Assembly (NCBI GenBank): GCA_910578245.1
Contig: CAJTPC010000020.1
Coordinates: 1-26,150, forward strand
DNA: 26,150 bases
DNA from: an uncultured Christensenella sp.
Lineage (GTDB): Bacteria > Bacillota > Clostridia > Christensenellales > UBA3700
Direction: 5' to 3'
The first letter of the stretch is position 1. The number at the start of each line of letters is the position of its first letter. The notes under the pieces were generated by a model. That model saw nothing but the letters and a program-made list of their open reading frames with translations. It was not told the DNA's origin and did no database searches. The position numbers and the translations under genes were made by a program. This document shows positions 8,741-16,619 of the stretch, one piece after another.

Positions 8741-9565
8741 ATGAAAGATAAAGTTGTAGTTATTACCGGAGCAGGCGGAGTGCTTTGCTCGACTATTGCA
8801 AAAGGCTATGCAAAAGAAGGCGCTAAAGTAGCTCTTCTTGATCTCAAGTTGGAAAGCGCGCAAGCTGTCGCAGACGAAATCGTCAAAGCCGGCGGTATTG
8901 CTAAGGCTTACGCTGTCAACTGTTTAGAGAAAAGCACTATGGAAGAGGCAAGAGCGAAAATAAAAAAGGATCTCGGTGCTTGCGATATTCTAGTCAACGG
9001 AGCAGGCGGTAATCACCCAAAGGGTACTACTTCCGCAGAATATTTCAACCAAGCCGATGTTGACGACGAGAGTAAGATTTCATTCTTCGACCTTGACGAG
9101 AAGGGCGTTGACTTTGTGTTCAAACTCAACTTTTTGGCTACGTTCCTCACCACGCAGGTGTTTGCAAAAGATATGCTTGGCAGAGGCGGTATAATAATCA
9201 ATATTTCAAGTATGAACGCATTTAGACCACTCACAAAGATACCTGCTTATTCAGGAGCTAAGGCAAGCGTATCCAACTTTACTCAATGGCTTGCAGTTCA
9301 CTTCGCGGGCGAGGGCATAAGGGTAAACGCTATTGCGCCCGGCTTCTTCGTAACCAACCAAAACAGAGCTTTGCTCTTTGACGATAAGGGTAATCCTACG
9401 CCAAGAACTAAGAAAATACTTGCAGGTACGCCGATGAACAGATTTGGCGAAGCAGAAGAACTTTTGGGTACTGTTATGTGGTTGTCCGACAATGACAAGT
9501 CGGGATTTGTGACGGGTATTGTTGTGCCGATAGACGGCGGATTCTCAGCGTATTCTGGGGTGTAA
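8741..9565 (+). CDS. uxuB: Fructuronate reductase (mannonate oxidoreductase), SDR type
   Basis: Reduces D-fructuronate to D-mannonate with NAD(P)H, linking UxaC to UxuA. It is 274 aa. The nucleotide motif TGAGGVLC is at residues 9-16, NGAGG at 86-90, then the SDR catalytic set N130, S156/S157, Y170 and K174 (YSGAK), and NAIAPGFF. This is the short-chain form found in Bacillus (YjmF/UxuB), unrelated to the long-chain UxuB of E. coli. Because the SDR family is broad, the substrate rests on context plus the N-terminal TGAGGVLC and NGAGGNHPKGTT, which are characteristic of this group. The ribosome site is GAGAGGAAAG. It follows uxuA by 40 bp and closes the pathway set. Confidence 0.9.
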   Translation: MKDKVVVITGAGGVLCSTIAKGYAKEGAKVALLDLKLESAQAVADEIVKAGGIAKAYAVNCLEKSTMEEARAKIKKDLGACDILVNGAGGNHPKGTTSAEYFNQADVDDESKISFFDLDEKGVDFVFKLNFLATFLTTQVFAKDMLGRGGIIINISSMNAFRPLTKIPAYSGAKASVSNFTQWLAVHFAGEGIRVNAIAPGFFVTNQNRALLFDDKGNPTPRTKKILAGTPMNRFGEAEELLGTVMWLSDNDKSGFVTGIVVPIDGGFSAYSGV

Positions 9566-9764
9566 CAACGTTACTACCGACTGTGTATATCAGCGCGCCT
9601 TCCGCCCTAACGTTGGGTCTTGGGCAGGTCTGGTAGATTTGGCGACTTCACCTCGCCATAGCGCGGAAGAAAATCGCGCTAATCTCCACAGTCGAGAGGC
9701 ACGGAATAGATTTCTTTACTGAGCTCGATATGACAAAAACTAAACGTAAAAAGAGGGAAAAATT
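9566..9764. repeat. Structured intergenic spacer with interspersed-repeat remnant
   Basis: A 199-bp gap between uxuB and the first Gfo/Idh gene; I see no gene in it. Two adjacent perfect stems are present: GGCGA (9641-9645) with TCGCC (9653-9657), and TAGCGCG (9659-9665) with CGCGCTA (9675-9681). Neither has a T run, so neither is a classic terminator. The segment ending in TCGATATGAC near 9726-9735 resembles the repeat motif near 3148, in the opposite orientation. It may act as an attenuator or RNA-processing site that splits the uronate operon from the next genes. Confidence 0.45.
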
Positions 9765-11054
9765 ATGTTGAAGATTGCAGTAATTGGACTGGGAAGCAGA
9801 GGTAAAAACTACGGTACGCACTTTGCAAAGCGCGATGACGTCCAGATTGTTGCTATCTGCGACAAGTATCAAGCTAAGATTGATAAGGTAAAGACATTGT
9901 GGAAAGTGCCTGACAATATGTGTTTTACCAAGGAAGAGGACTTTTTTGCGCTTGGCAAAGTAGCCGACTGTATGCTCATCGCTACGCAAGACAGAGATCA
10001 TTACGGACACGCGATGAAAGCGCTTGAATTGGGATACGACTTGCTTGTCGAAAAACCTTTGAGCCCAAATATCAACGAATGCTTAGAGATAGAGGAATAT
10101 GCCAGAACGCACGGTAGAAAAGTGCTGGTATGCCACGTTTTGAGATATGCGGGATACTATAGACGTATTAAAGAGATGATTGATACGGGAGTGCTTGGAG
10201 AAATTCAACTTATCAAGCACGATGAGAATATATCTTATTGGCACTTCTGTCATTCTTACGTAAGAGGAAATTGGAGAAGCGAAGAAGAAACTTCGCCGAT
10301 GTTGCTTGCCAAGTGCTGTCACGATATGGACCTTATGTATTGGTTTACGGGTAGCAAGTGCAAGAGCCTAAATTCTTACGGCGGTCTTAACTTCTTCAAC
10401 AAGGAGCATAAGCCTGACGGCGCAACTGACAACTGTTTTGACTGTCCGCGCAGAATGACTTGTAATTTTGAAGTCGAGCATCAATACTTAGGCAGAAAGA
10501 AAGGACTTGTCAGAGGTAAAAAGAAATTTCTTTGGGGTACGTACGCATTCTGCACTTCCTCAAAGAAGAAAGACGTACTTAACGCCTTAAAGACTGACGA
10601 AAGGGCGAAGCAGTGGGCTAGATGCGTATTTGCTTGCGATAACGACGTAGTTGACTGCCAGACAGTCAATATGGAAATGGAAAACGGCATGAAGGTTGTT
10701 ATGACCGCCAACGCATTTAATGAGCAAGACCACCGCCATACCGAAATAAGAGGAAGCAAGGGAGTACTTATCGCCGACGATAGAGGTAGCGTTATTGTAC
10801 TCAAACTCTTTGGCAAAAAGCAAAAGAAGATAGTCGTAAATATAATACCCGTAATCAAGGGACATTACGGCGGTGACCAAGGCATAGTTAAGGCTACGGT
10901 AGGTATGTTGACGGGTAATTCCGACCCCAATATGCAATACACTTGGATAGAAGACACTATCGAAAGTCATAGAATAGTTACGGCGGCAGAGCTATCCAGA
11001 CACGAGGGCGGTAGGACCGTAAATATGTCGGAGATACCGGACGTTAGGAAATAG
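9765..11054 (+). CDS. Gfo/Idh/MocA oxidoreductase with Cys-rich insert
   Basis: NAD(P)-dependent sugar or cyclitol dehydrogenase of 429 aa, longer than the typical 340-380. It has an N-terminal Rossmann fold (VIGLGSRGKNYG), the VEKPLS catalytic-lysine motif, and CCHDMDLMYW as the conserved HxxD block. An insertion after residue 220 carries C-x2-C-x5-C (C224, C227, C233), with further cysteines around residues 265-300, a pattern that could bind zinc. Its product is probably a keto-sugar or the reverse reduction; the substrate is unknown. It differs clearly from the two other family members downstream (13287 and 15404). The ribosome site is AGAGGG. It lies 199 bp after uxuB, in the same direction. 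Confidence 0.88.
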   Translation: MLKIAVIGLGSRGKNYGTHFAKRDDVQIVAICDKYQAKIDKVKTLWKVPDNMCFTKEEDFFALGKVADCMLIATQDRDHYGHAMKALELGYDLLVEKPLSPNINECLEIEEYARTHGRKVLVCHVLRYAGYYRRIKEMIDTGVLGEIQLIKHDENISYWHFCHSYVRGNWRSEEETSPMLLAKCCHDMDLMYWFTGSKCKSLNSYGGLNFFNKEHKPDGATDNCFDCPRRMTCNFEVEHQYLGRKKGLVRGKKKFLWGTYAFCTSSKKKDVLNALKTDERAKQWARCVFACDNDVVDCQTVNMEMENGMKVVMTANAFNEQDHRHTEIRGSKGVLIADDRGSVIVLKLFGKKQKKIVVNIIPVIKGHYGGDQGIVKATVGMLTGNSDPNMQYTWIEDTIESHRIVTAAELSRHEGGRTVNMSEIPDVRK

Positions 11055-11065
11055 GTAAGAAGTAA

Positions 11066-11152
11066 AAGATAAGAAATAAGATAAGAAATAAGATAAGAAA
11101 TAAGAAATAAGAAATAAGAAATAAGAGATAAGAGATAAGAGATAAGATAAGC
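11066..11152 (+). repeat. Degenerate heptamer tandem repeat (AAATAAG / AGATAAG)
   Basis: About 85 bp consisting almost entirely of AAATAAG and AGATAAG units with occasional shortened ATAAG units, between the first Gfo/Idh gene and the PHP gene. No start codon or ribosome site lies inside. The same units occur at 23521-23654. Such runs are prone to slippage and could alter spacing in the operon transcript. Confidence 0.85.
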
Positions 11153-11162
11153 AAGGAACTCT

Positions 11163-12650
11163 ATGAAGATATTTGCCACTCAACTTCATATTTTGCCTAA
11201 GGACGATAAGACGCACGTCAACGTGTGTTTTGACGTTCCCGACGGACTGAAATGCCTGACCGTACGCACATCATATGCGCCTAAGTACGAGTATGATGAA
11301 AAGTCTTGTATAGACCTTATTGATAAAGGACTTGCTATGCAAGATATTGCGCAAGAATTGACCTATGAGGACAAGAGACGTTGCATACCGCTTGCAAATC
11401 ATATAGCGTGGTCTTTGCATGACAGCGAGAAAAATTTAGGTACCGAGCATAGGCACGCGCCCGACCAGACGCATATAATAAGTCAAAGTTACGCTTCCAA
11501 CGGTTTTTTGCCTACGACAATCAAGCAAGGAAAGTGGACTTTGACGGCAAGTATAAACGGCATGGTGACAAAGTTTATAGATATACTCGTTGAGGTCAAC
11601 GGTTATCAAGAGGATTTGGACTATCCGACTTTTGACGGCTACGGCGAAGAGTATACGACTAATGACAGCAAAGACGGCTGTCGCTCTTGGCAGAGAGTGG
11701 AGATGCATTGTCATACCGTAGCCTCCGATGGGGATATGCAACCTAAAGAACTTGTTCAGAATGCTATCAAGCGCGGATATAAGGCGATATGTCTTACCGA
11801 CCACAACACGACGAGCAACGTGGACGAAGTCAAGAGATACGGCGAAAAGTACGGACTTGTTGTTGCCGGCGGAATAGAGTGGACGACCTTTTGGGGACAT
11901 CTGACGGTGTTGGGCGGTAATAGCGATATAGATTGGAAGAGTATTACGCCGTCAAATATCAACGCCAATATAATCAGAGCAAGACAGCTTGGCAACATAG
12001 TTACTCTGGCTCATCCAAAGAGAATAGGCTCTCCGCTATGTATGGGGTGTCACAATAGATTTAAGATAACGAATTGGGACTACGTGACGTCCTACGAGGT
12101 GTGGTCGCATTACAATCCCAACCTGTCGCCCGCCAATAAATACGCAAAACAAGAGTGGATAAGTTTGCTTGACAAGGGATATAGAGTTTGCGCTTTATAC
12201 GGCTACGACTGGCATGCTCCCGATGAGGGCGGACCGAGTTACGCGTATACTTATCTTGGAATTGACGGTAAGTTGTCGCAGGATAGTATTTGCTCGGCTG
12301 TAGAATACGGTAGAAGTTATATCACAATGGGATATGAAGTATATATTAGCCTAACCGATGGCGCGAAAACGTACGGCATAGGCGATGAAATAAACGTAGG
12401 TAGATATATGCTTTGCATAAATGCAAAAAAGTGTGAAGATTATCCTTATGACTCAATACTAGAAAAGATAATTGTCACCGGCAACGTCTGCGAGGAAAAA
12501 ACGTTCGACTTTAGGGGCAGCGAAATTAAACAGGAAATTTTTATAGGGGATAACGGTTATTTGCGAGTGGAAGGAGTAGGCAAAACTCAAGGCGAGTCAG
12601 CCGACGTCTTTATTGCAAGTCCGATATATGTCAAGGAGGTTATGCTATGA
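11163..12650 (+). CDS. PHP-domain metallohydrolase, CehA/McbA-like
   Basis: Predicted metal-dependent phosphoesterase or hydrolase of 495 aa. The first 175 residues form a separate, probably beta-rich domain. The PHP domain follows, with MHCHTVASDGD (H182, H184, D189), LTDHNT (D213, H214), IVTLAHPKR and YDWHAP supplying the metal ligands. The last ~110 residues look like another beta domain, a layout seen in CehA/McbA-type proteins. No signal peptide is visible. The substrate is unknown; in this setting a sugar phosphate or phosphodiester is a reasonable guess. The ribosome site AAGGAA lies just before the ATG, directly after the heptamer repeat. It overlaps the next gene by four bases (ATGA). 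Confidence 0.85.
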   Translation: MKIFATQLHILPKDDKTHVNVCFDVPDGLKCLTVRTSYAPKYEYDEKSCIDLIDKGLAMQDIAQELTYEDKRRCIPLANHIAWSLHDSEKNLGTEHRHAPDQTHIISQSYASNGFLPTTIKQGKWTLTASINGMVTKFIDILVEVNGYQEDLDYPTFDGYGEEYTTNDSKDGCRSWQRVEMHCHTVASDGDMQPKELVQNAIKRGYKAICLTDHNTTSNVDEVKRYGEKYGLVVAGGIEWTTFWGHLTVLGGNSDIDWKSITPSNINANIIRARQLGNIVTLAHPKRIGSPLCMGCHNRFKITNWDYVTSYEVWSHYNPNLSPANKYAKQEWISLLDKGYRVCALYGYDWHAPDEGGPSYAYTYLGIDGKLSQDSICSAVEYGRSYITMGYEVYISLTDGAKTYGIGDEINVGRYMLCINAKKCEDYPYDSILEKIIVTGNVCEEKTFDFRGSEIKQEIFIGDNGYLRVEGVGKTQGESADVFIASPIYVKEVML

Positions 12651-13270
12651 TTATTACGGCGCACGGAGGAGCTTTGGGCACGGGAAGGAATACCAAAGCG
12701 TATTTTAACAGTATTGATAAATATGGCGCAGACGCATTGGAAGTTGATATTTATAAAAGTGGCGACTTACTATATCTGTCGCACTGGCCATCGTTTTTCC
12801 CCAAGAGGAAATTGACTCTTAGATTCGCTTTTGAACACGTCAAGAAGACCGGAATGTTGATAAATTGCGACATCAAAATGAACGGTATTATTCAAGACAT
12901 AATAGCGCTTGCAAAAGAAGTGGGAATACAAGACCAACTTATTTTTACGGGATGCGTGAATATCGAGGACAGCGACGTTATAGATTGCGGTCAGGTATGG
13001 TTCAACTCGGTCGGCATTGAATACGTCAAGGATAACGTCAAGGCAATTAAGGAGAAAATCGACAGTTATAATAATCCGCATTTTGCCGGTCTAAACGTAA
13101 ATTTCAAGAAAATAGACATGGATTTTGTGGCAGAATGTAAAAAATATCAATTAAAATTGAGTGTTTTTCGCATAGATGGTGGTAAAGCGCTTGAAAAGTA
13201 TGGTAAAATAATAGACGGCAATATCACGACGAACCAACCCGTCAAAGTAAGGCGATACGTAGAAGGGTGA
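12647..13270 (+). CDS. Glycerophosphodiester phosphodiesterase-like protein
   Basis: TIM-barrel protein of 207 aa, shorter than usual GDPDs (about 240-260). It matches the GDPD outline: H6 in AHGG, E32 and D34 in ALEVDIY, H46 in YLSHW, and CDIK near the middle. Two usual active-site residues differ: the HRG motif reads HGG, so the arginine is lost, and the ENT motif reads RNT. It may thus act on another phosphodiester or have a changed role. It overlaps the PHP gene (ATGA), so the two are probably made together and may act in sequence. The function is tentative. Confidence 0.75.
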   Translation: MIITAHGGALGTGRNTKAYFNSIDKYGADALEVDIYKSGDLLYLSHWPSFFPKRKLTLRFAFEHVKKTGMLINCDIKMNGIIQDIIALAKEVGIQDQLIFTGCVNIEDSDVIDCGQVWFNSVGIEYVKDNVKAIKEKIDSYNNPHFAGLNVNFKKIDMDFVAECKKYQLKLSVFRIDGGKALEKYGKIIDGNITTNQPVKVRRYVEG

Positions 13271-13286
13271 GGTAAAAGGGGAATTT

Positions 13287-14423
13287 ATGAAAAGACTTGC
13301 CGTTGTTGGAATAGGCAGAATGGGCAGTAGACACGCTCGCAATATCGCAAAGGGCGTGGTGAAAGGCGCAAAACTCGTTGCGGTATGCGACGTCGACGCG
13401 CAAAAGCTAAAAGACTTTGGAGATAAATTCAAAGTCGCGACGTACGTAAAGTTGGAAGATATGCTTGATAAAGAGTCTTTAGACGGCGTTATTATCGCGA
13501 CTCCTCACTACTCGCATGTTGAACTTGCTAAGATTTGCGTAATTAAAGGTGTAAACGTATTGGTAGAAAAGCCCTTAAGCGTGACTACTAAAGAGGCTTA
13601 TAAACTCGTAGAAACGCTTGAGCAAAATCCCAATGTGATAGGAGCAATGATGTTCAATCAGCGCACCAACAGAATGTATCGCAAGGCAAAGCAGTTGATT
13701 GATAGCGGAGCTATAGGTAATATTCAAAGAGTCAACTTTATAGTCACCGACTGGTATCGCACACAGTTCTATTACGATATGGGAGGCTGGAGAGCCAGTT
13801 GGTCGGGCGAAGGCGGCGGAACGCTAATTAATCAGTGCGTACACCAGTTGGACGTGTTGCAATGGCTTGTGGGTATGCCCAAAAGCGTATTGGCATACTG
13901 CTCGACAAAGAATAGGAATATATCTACTGAAAACGATGTGACGGCGGTATTTAGATACGATAACTTTGATTGCTCGTTTACCGCGTCCACGCATGAAGTT
14001 CCGGGGACAAATCGACTTGAGATTGCAGGAGATAAGGGCAAAATCGTTGTGGAAAAGTTTAATATGAATTACTTCCTTAACGAAAAATGCGAAAGTCAAA
14101 TCAACGAGTTGTCCAATAGAGATTACGGCAACAAGAGAGATAAGAAGAGCAAAAAGCATAAGTTAAGTTACGGTCTGTCGCGAATGATATACGACGGAAT
14201 CTACGGCCAACAGGCTAGGATAATTTCCAATTTCGTCATGGCTTTGGAGAGCGGTAAGAAAGAGGACCTACTCGCAAGAGCAGAAGAAGGGCTGAACTGT
14301 CTGGAACTTATCAACGCAATCAATCAATCGTCTTGGCTTGGCAAAGAAGTTAGTTTGCCTTTGGACGGCGAGGAATACGCTAACTTGCTTGCTCAAAAGA
14401 TAGAAGAAGAAACAAAAAAATAA
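13287..14423 (+). CDS. Gfo/Idh/MocA oxidoreductase (second)
   Basis: NAD(P)-dependent sugar dehydrogenase of 378 aa. The Rossmann motif is VGIGRMGSRHARN; the catalytic lysine is K95 in VEKPLS; the second signature is EGGGTLINQCVHQLD with H186 and D189. It is clearly a paralogue of the gene at 15404: both share NQRT, DWYR/NWYR, GGWR-x2-W, EGGG-x-LINQ-x2-HQLD, ENDVTA and STHE-x-PGTNRLEI. The ribosome site is AAGGGGAA. It is 16 bp after the GDPD-like gene and 33 bp before the TIM-barrel gene. It probably oxidises or reduces a glycosyl hydroxyl; the substrate is unknown. Confidence 0.9.
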   Translation: MKRLAVVGIGRMGSRHARNIAKGVVKGAKLVAVCDVDAQKLKDFGDKFKVATYVKLEDMLDKESLDGVIIATPHYSHVELAKICVIKGVNVLVEKPLSVTTKEAYKLVETLEQNPNVIGAMMFNQRTNRMYRKAKQLIDSGAIGNIQRVNFIVTDWYRTQFYYDMGGWRASWSGEGGGTLINQCVHQLDVLQWLVGMPKSVLAYCSTKNRNISTENDVTAVFRYDNFDCSFTASTHEVPGTNRLEIAGDKGKIVVEKFNMNYFLNEKCESQINELSNRDYGNKRDKKSKKHKLSYGLSRMIYDGIYGQQARIISNFVMALESGKKEDLLARAEEGLNCLELINAINQSSWLGKEVSLPLDGEEYANLLAQKIEEETKK

Positions 14424-14456
14424 CGTCATAAATATATTTAAGCGGAGGATTAAATT

Positions 14457-15401
14457 ATGTCAAACATCAAAATATCAGGTTTTTACGATGAAGTAAGTTC
14501 TGATTTGAAGACGCAGTTGGACACTATCAAAGAATATGGAGAGAGTTATCTTTGTCCAAGAAAAATCAATGGCAAGAACATCGCAGATTACACGCTCGAA
14601 GAGTTTGAGAAAGAAGTTAAGCCAATGCTAGACGAGTACGGCGTCAAGTTTTCGTCAATTGGTTCGCCAATAGGCAAAATGCCTTTGAACGATGAAGAAA
14701 AGTATAAGGCTCAATGCAAAAAACTTGAGGAGCTTGTAAAGATATGTCAACTTATGGATTGCAAGTATATCCGTATGTTTTCATTTAGGGGGTTGAGCGG
14801 AGATTACGAAAAGGACTTCCCGATAGTAGTCAAGAAGATAAGAGGTTTTTTAGATATAGTCAAGGGAACGGACGTGATACTTCTTCACGAGAACGAAAAG
14901 AGAATTTGGGCGGACACGCCGGAAAGAGTTTTGAGACTTTACAACGAAATCAACGATCCGCAATTCCAACTTTGCTTTGACGCGTCCAACTATGTTCAAT
15001 GCGGGGTAGACGTGCCTAGCGCGTACCAACAGCTCAAGGACGTGACGGTATATTATCATATTAAAGACTGTTCTAAGGAGAGAGTTGAAGTACCGGTAGG
15101 TATGGGCATAGGCGATTACGAGAATATGATTAAGGACTTAGTTGACAGAGGCTACGACGGCTTTATGACGTTGGAACCGCACACAGGAAAGTACGCCGAC
15201 AACAAGGCGCTCTTCCACAGAATAGGTTGGTTGTTCTTCGGCATTACCTTTGAGCATATCAACAAATGGCGTAAGATATTCCACGACATTGACAAGGCAA
15301 AGGGTATGGGACATACTCAAAAGGTTTCGAGACGTCAAATGATGGACTGGCAGTACTACGGACTTAAAGAATTGATAGAAAAGGCAGAAAAGGAGGCTTA
15401 A
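14457..15401 (+). CDS. Xylose-isomerase-like TIM barrel (sugar phosphate isomerase/epimerase family)
   Basis: Metal-dependent sugar isomerase, epimerase or lyase of 314 aa. The probable metal ligands are E145 (LLHENEK), D175 (LCFDASN), H201 (YYHIKDC) and E240 (TLEPH), the standard set of the AP-endonuclease-2-like fold. About 60 residues after the barrel (INKWRKIFHDIDKAK onward) form a helical tail. It is flanked on both sides by paralogous Gfo/Idh dehydrogenases, with only two bases before the next ATG. Known partners of such dehydrogenases include proteins of this fold that act on 3-keto sugars, so a 3-keto-glycoside lyase or keto-sugar isomerase is the favoured guess. The ribosome site is GCGGAGGA. 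Confidence 0.88.
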   Translation: MSNIKISGFYDEVSSDLKTQLDTIKEYGESYLCPRKINGKNIADYTLEEFEKEVKPMLDEYGVKFSSIGSPIGKMPLNDEEKYKAQCKKLEELVKICQLMDCKYIRMFSFRGLSGDYEKDFPIVVKKIRGFLDIVKGTDVILLHENEKRIWADTPERVLRLYNEINDPQFQLCFDASNYVQCGVDVPSAYQQLKDVTVYYHIKDCSKERVEVPVGMGIGDYENMIKDLVDRGYDGFMTLEPHTGKYADNKALFHRIGWLFFGITFEHINKWRKIFHDIDKAKGMGHTQKVSRRQMMDWQYYGLKELIEKAEKEA

Positions 15402-15403
15402 TT

Positions 15404-16594
15404 ATGGCAAAGCAAAACAAGATCAGATACGGTATTATAGGTATAGGTAAACAAGGTAGCAGATACGCGGGACAGCTCTTTGCGGGCATGGATAAGAACG
15501 GCGTTTTGACGGCGGTATGCGATATTGCAGAGGACAGAAGGGCTTGGGCAACGCAGAAGTTCGGCGATAAAGTCAAGGTATTCGACAACTATGAAGCCTT
15601 GCTGGATAGCAAACTCGTAGACGTCGTACTCATTGACACTCCGCACTATGCTCACCCTGTGATTGCTAAGACGGCTTTGGATAAAGACGTCAACGTGCTT
15701 TGCGACAAGCCGGCGGGAGTATATACCAAGGCGGTAAGGGAAGTTGCGCAGTACGCTAAAGAAAACAAGCCGAATCTAAAATTCGGTCTTTTGTACAACC
15801 AAAGGACAAGCAAGATTTACAAGGCCGCTAAGGCTCTCATTGACGCGGGCGAACTTGGCAATCTTAAGAGAATAGTTTGGATAATCACCAACTGGTATAG
15901 ACCTCAAGCGTATTATTCCCAAGGCGGTTGGAGAGGTACTTGGGCAGGCGAAGGCGGTGGAGTACTTATCAATCAAGACCCGCACCAACTCGACTTGTTT
16001 ACTTGGCTTGCAGGCAGTAAGATTACCAGCGTCAACGCTATTGCCAGAACGGTCGGCAGACAAATCAACGTAGAAAACGACGTTACTGCTACCTGTACTT
16101 TTGAGAACGGCGCAACCGGCGTGTTTATAACTTCCACGCACGAAGCTCCCGGTACCAACAGATTGGAAATATCCGGCGACGGCGGAAAGATGGTAATTTC
16201 AGGCAGCAACGATTTTAATATGAAACTTGAATTTACAAAACTTGAAACTTTGGAACCTGAATTTTCCAAGACTAACACCGTCTTTATGGGTAAGCCGAAG
16301 AGTTCTAAAAAGACAGTCAAGTTCATGCCGCACGAGGTATTGAAAGGACTTCTAGCCGATAAGGGACAACATATCAACGTAATTCGTAATTTCTCCAACG
16401 TTATGCTTGGCAAAGATGATAAGCTAGTAGGTAACTATGAAGAAGGTCTTAACGGTTTGACTTTCTCCAACGCTATTCATCTTTCAGCTTGGCTTGGCAG
16501 AACTGTAAGTCCGCAAGAAGAGGGATTTGAGGATACCTATTACGAAGAACTTCAAAAGAGAATTGAAGAAGAAAAGACCAACAGCGTAAAATAA
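15404..16594 (+). CDS. Gfo/Idh/MocA oxidoreductase (third)
   Basis: NAD(P)-dependent dehydrogenase of 396 aa, paralogous to the gene at 13287. The Rossmann motif is IGIGKQGSRYAG; EGGGVLINQDPHQLD holds H194 and D197. The catalytic-lysine motif reads CDKP (D101, K102) where its paralogue has VEKP: the lysine is kept and the preceding Glu is Asp. The ribosome site GGAGG lies inside the end of the TIM-barrel gene, two bases away, so translation is probably coupled. Two related but distinct dehydrogenases beside one isomerase-like enzyme suggest oxidation followed by re-reduction of the same sugar. Confidence 0.9.
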   Translation: MAKQNKIRYGIIGIGKQGSRYAGQLFAGMDKNGVLTAVCDIAEDRRAWATQKFGDKVKVFDNYEALLDSKLVDVVLIDTPHYAHPVIAKTALDKDVNVLCDKPAGVYTKAVREVAQYAKENKPNLKFGLLYNQRTSKIYKAAKALIDAGELGNLKRIVWIITNWYRPQAYYSQGGWRGTWAGEGGGVLINQDPHQLDLFTWLAGSKITSVNAIARTVGRQINVENDVTATCTFENGATGVFITSTHEAPGTNRLEISGDGGKMVISGSNDFNMKLEFTKLETLEPEFSKTNTVFMGKPKSSKKTVKFMPHEVLKGLLADKGQHINVIRNFSNVMLGKDDKLVGNYEEGLNGLTFSNAIHLSAWLGRTVSPQEEGFEDTYYEELQKRIEEEKTNSVK

Positions 16595-16619
16595 GCTAGG
16601 AAATTTAGGGAGAAGAATT

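Noticed and set aside
11066..11152. CRISPR array
   Set aside because: Units are seven bases long with no spacers, and no cas gene is in the window.
11066..11216. Minus-strand frames rich in Leu, Ile, Ser and Tyr
   Set aside because: The apparent hydrophobic protein is only a translation of the heptamer repeat running into the PHP gene.
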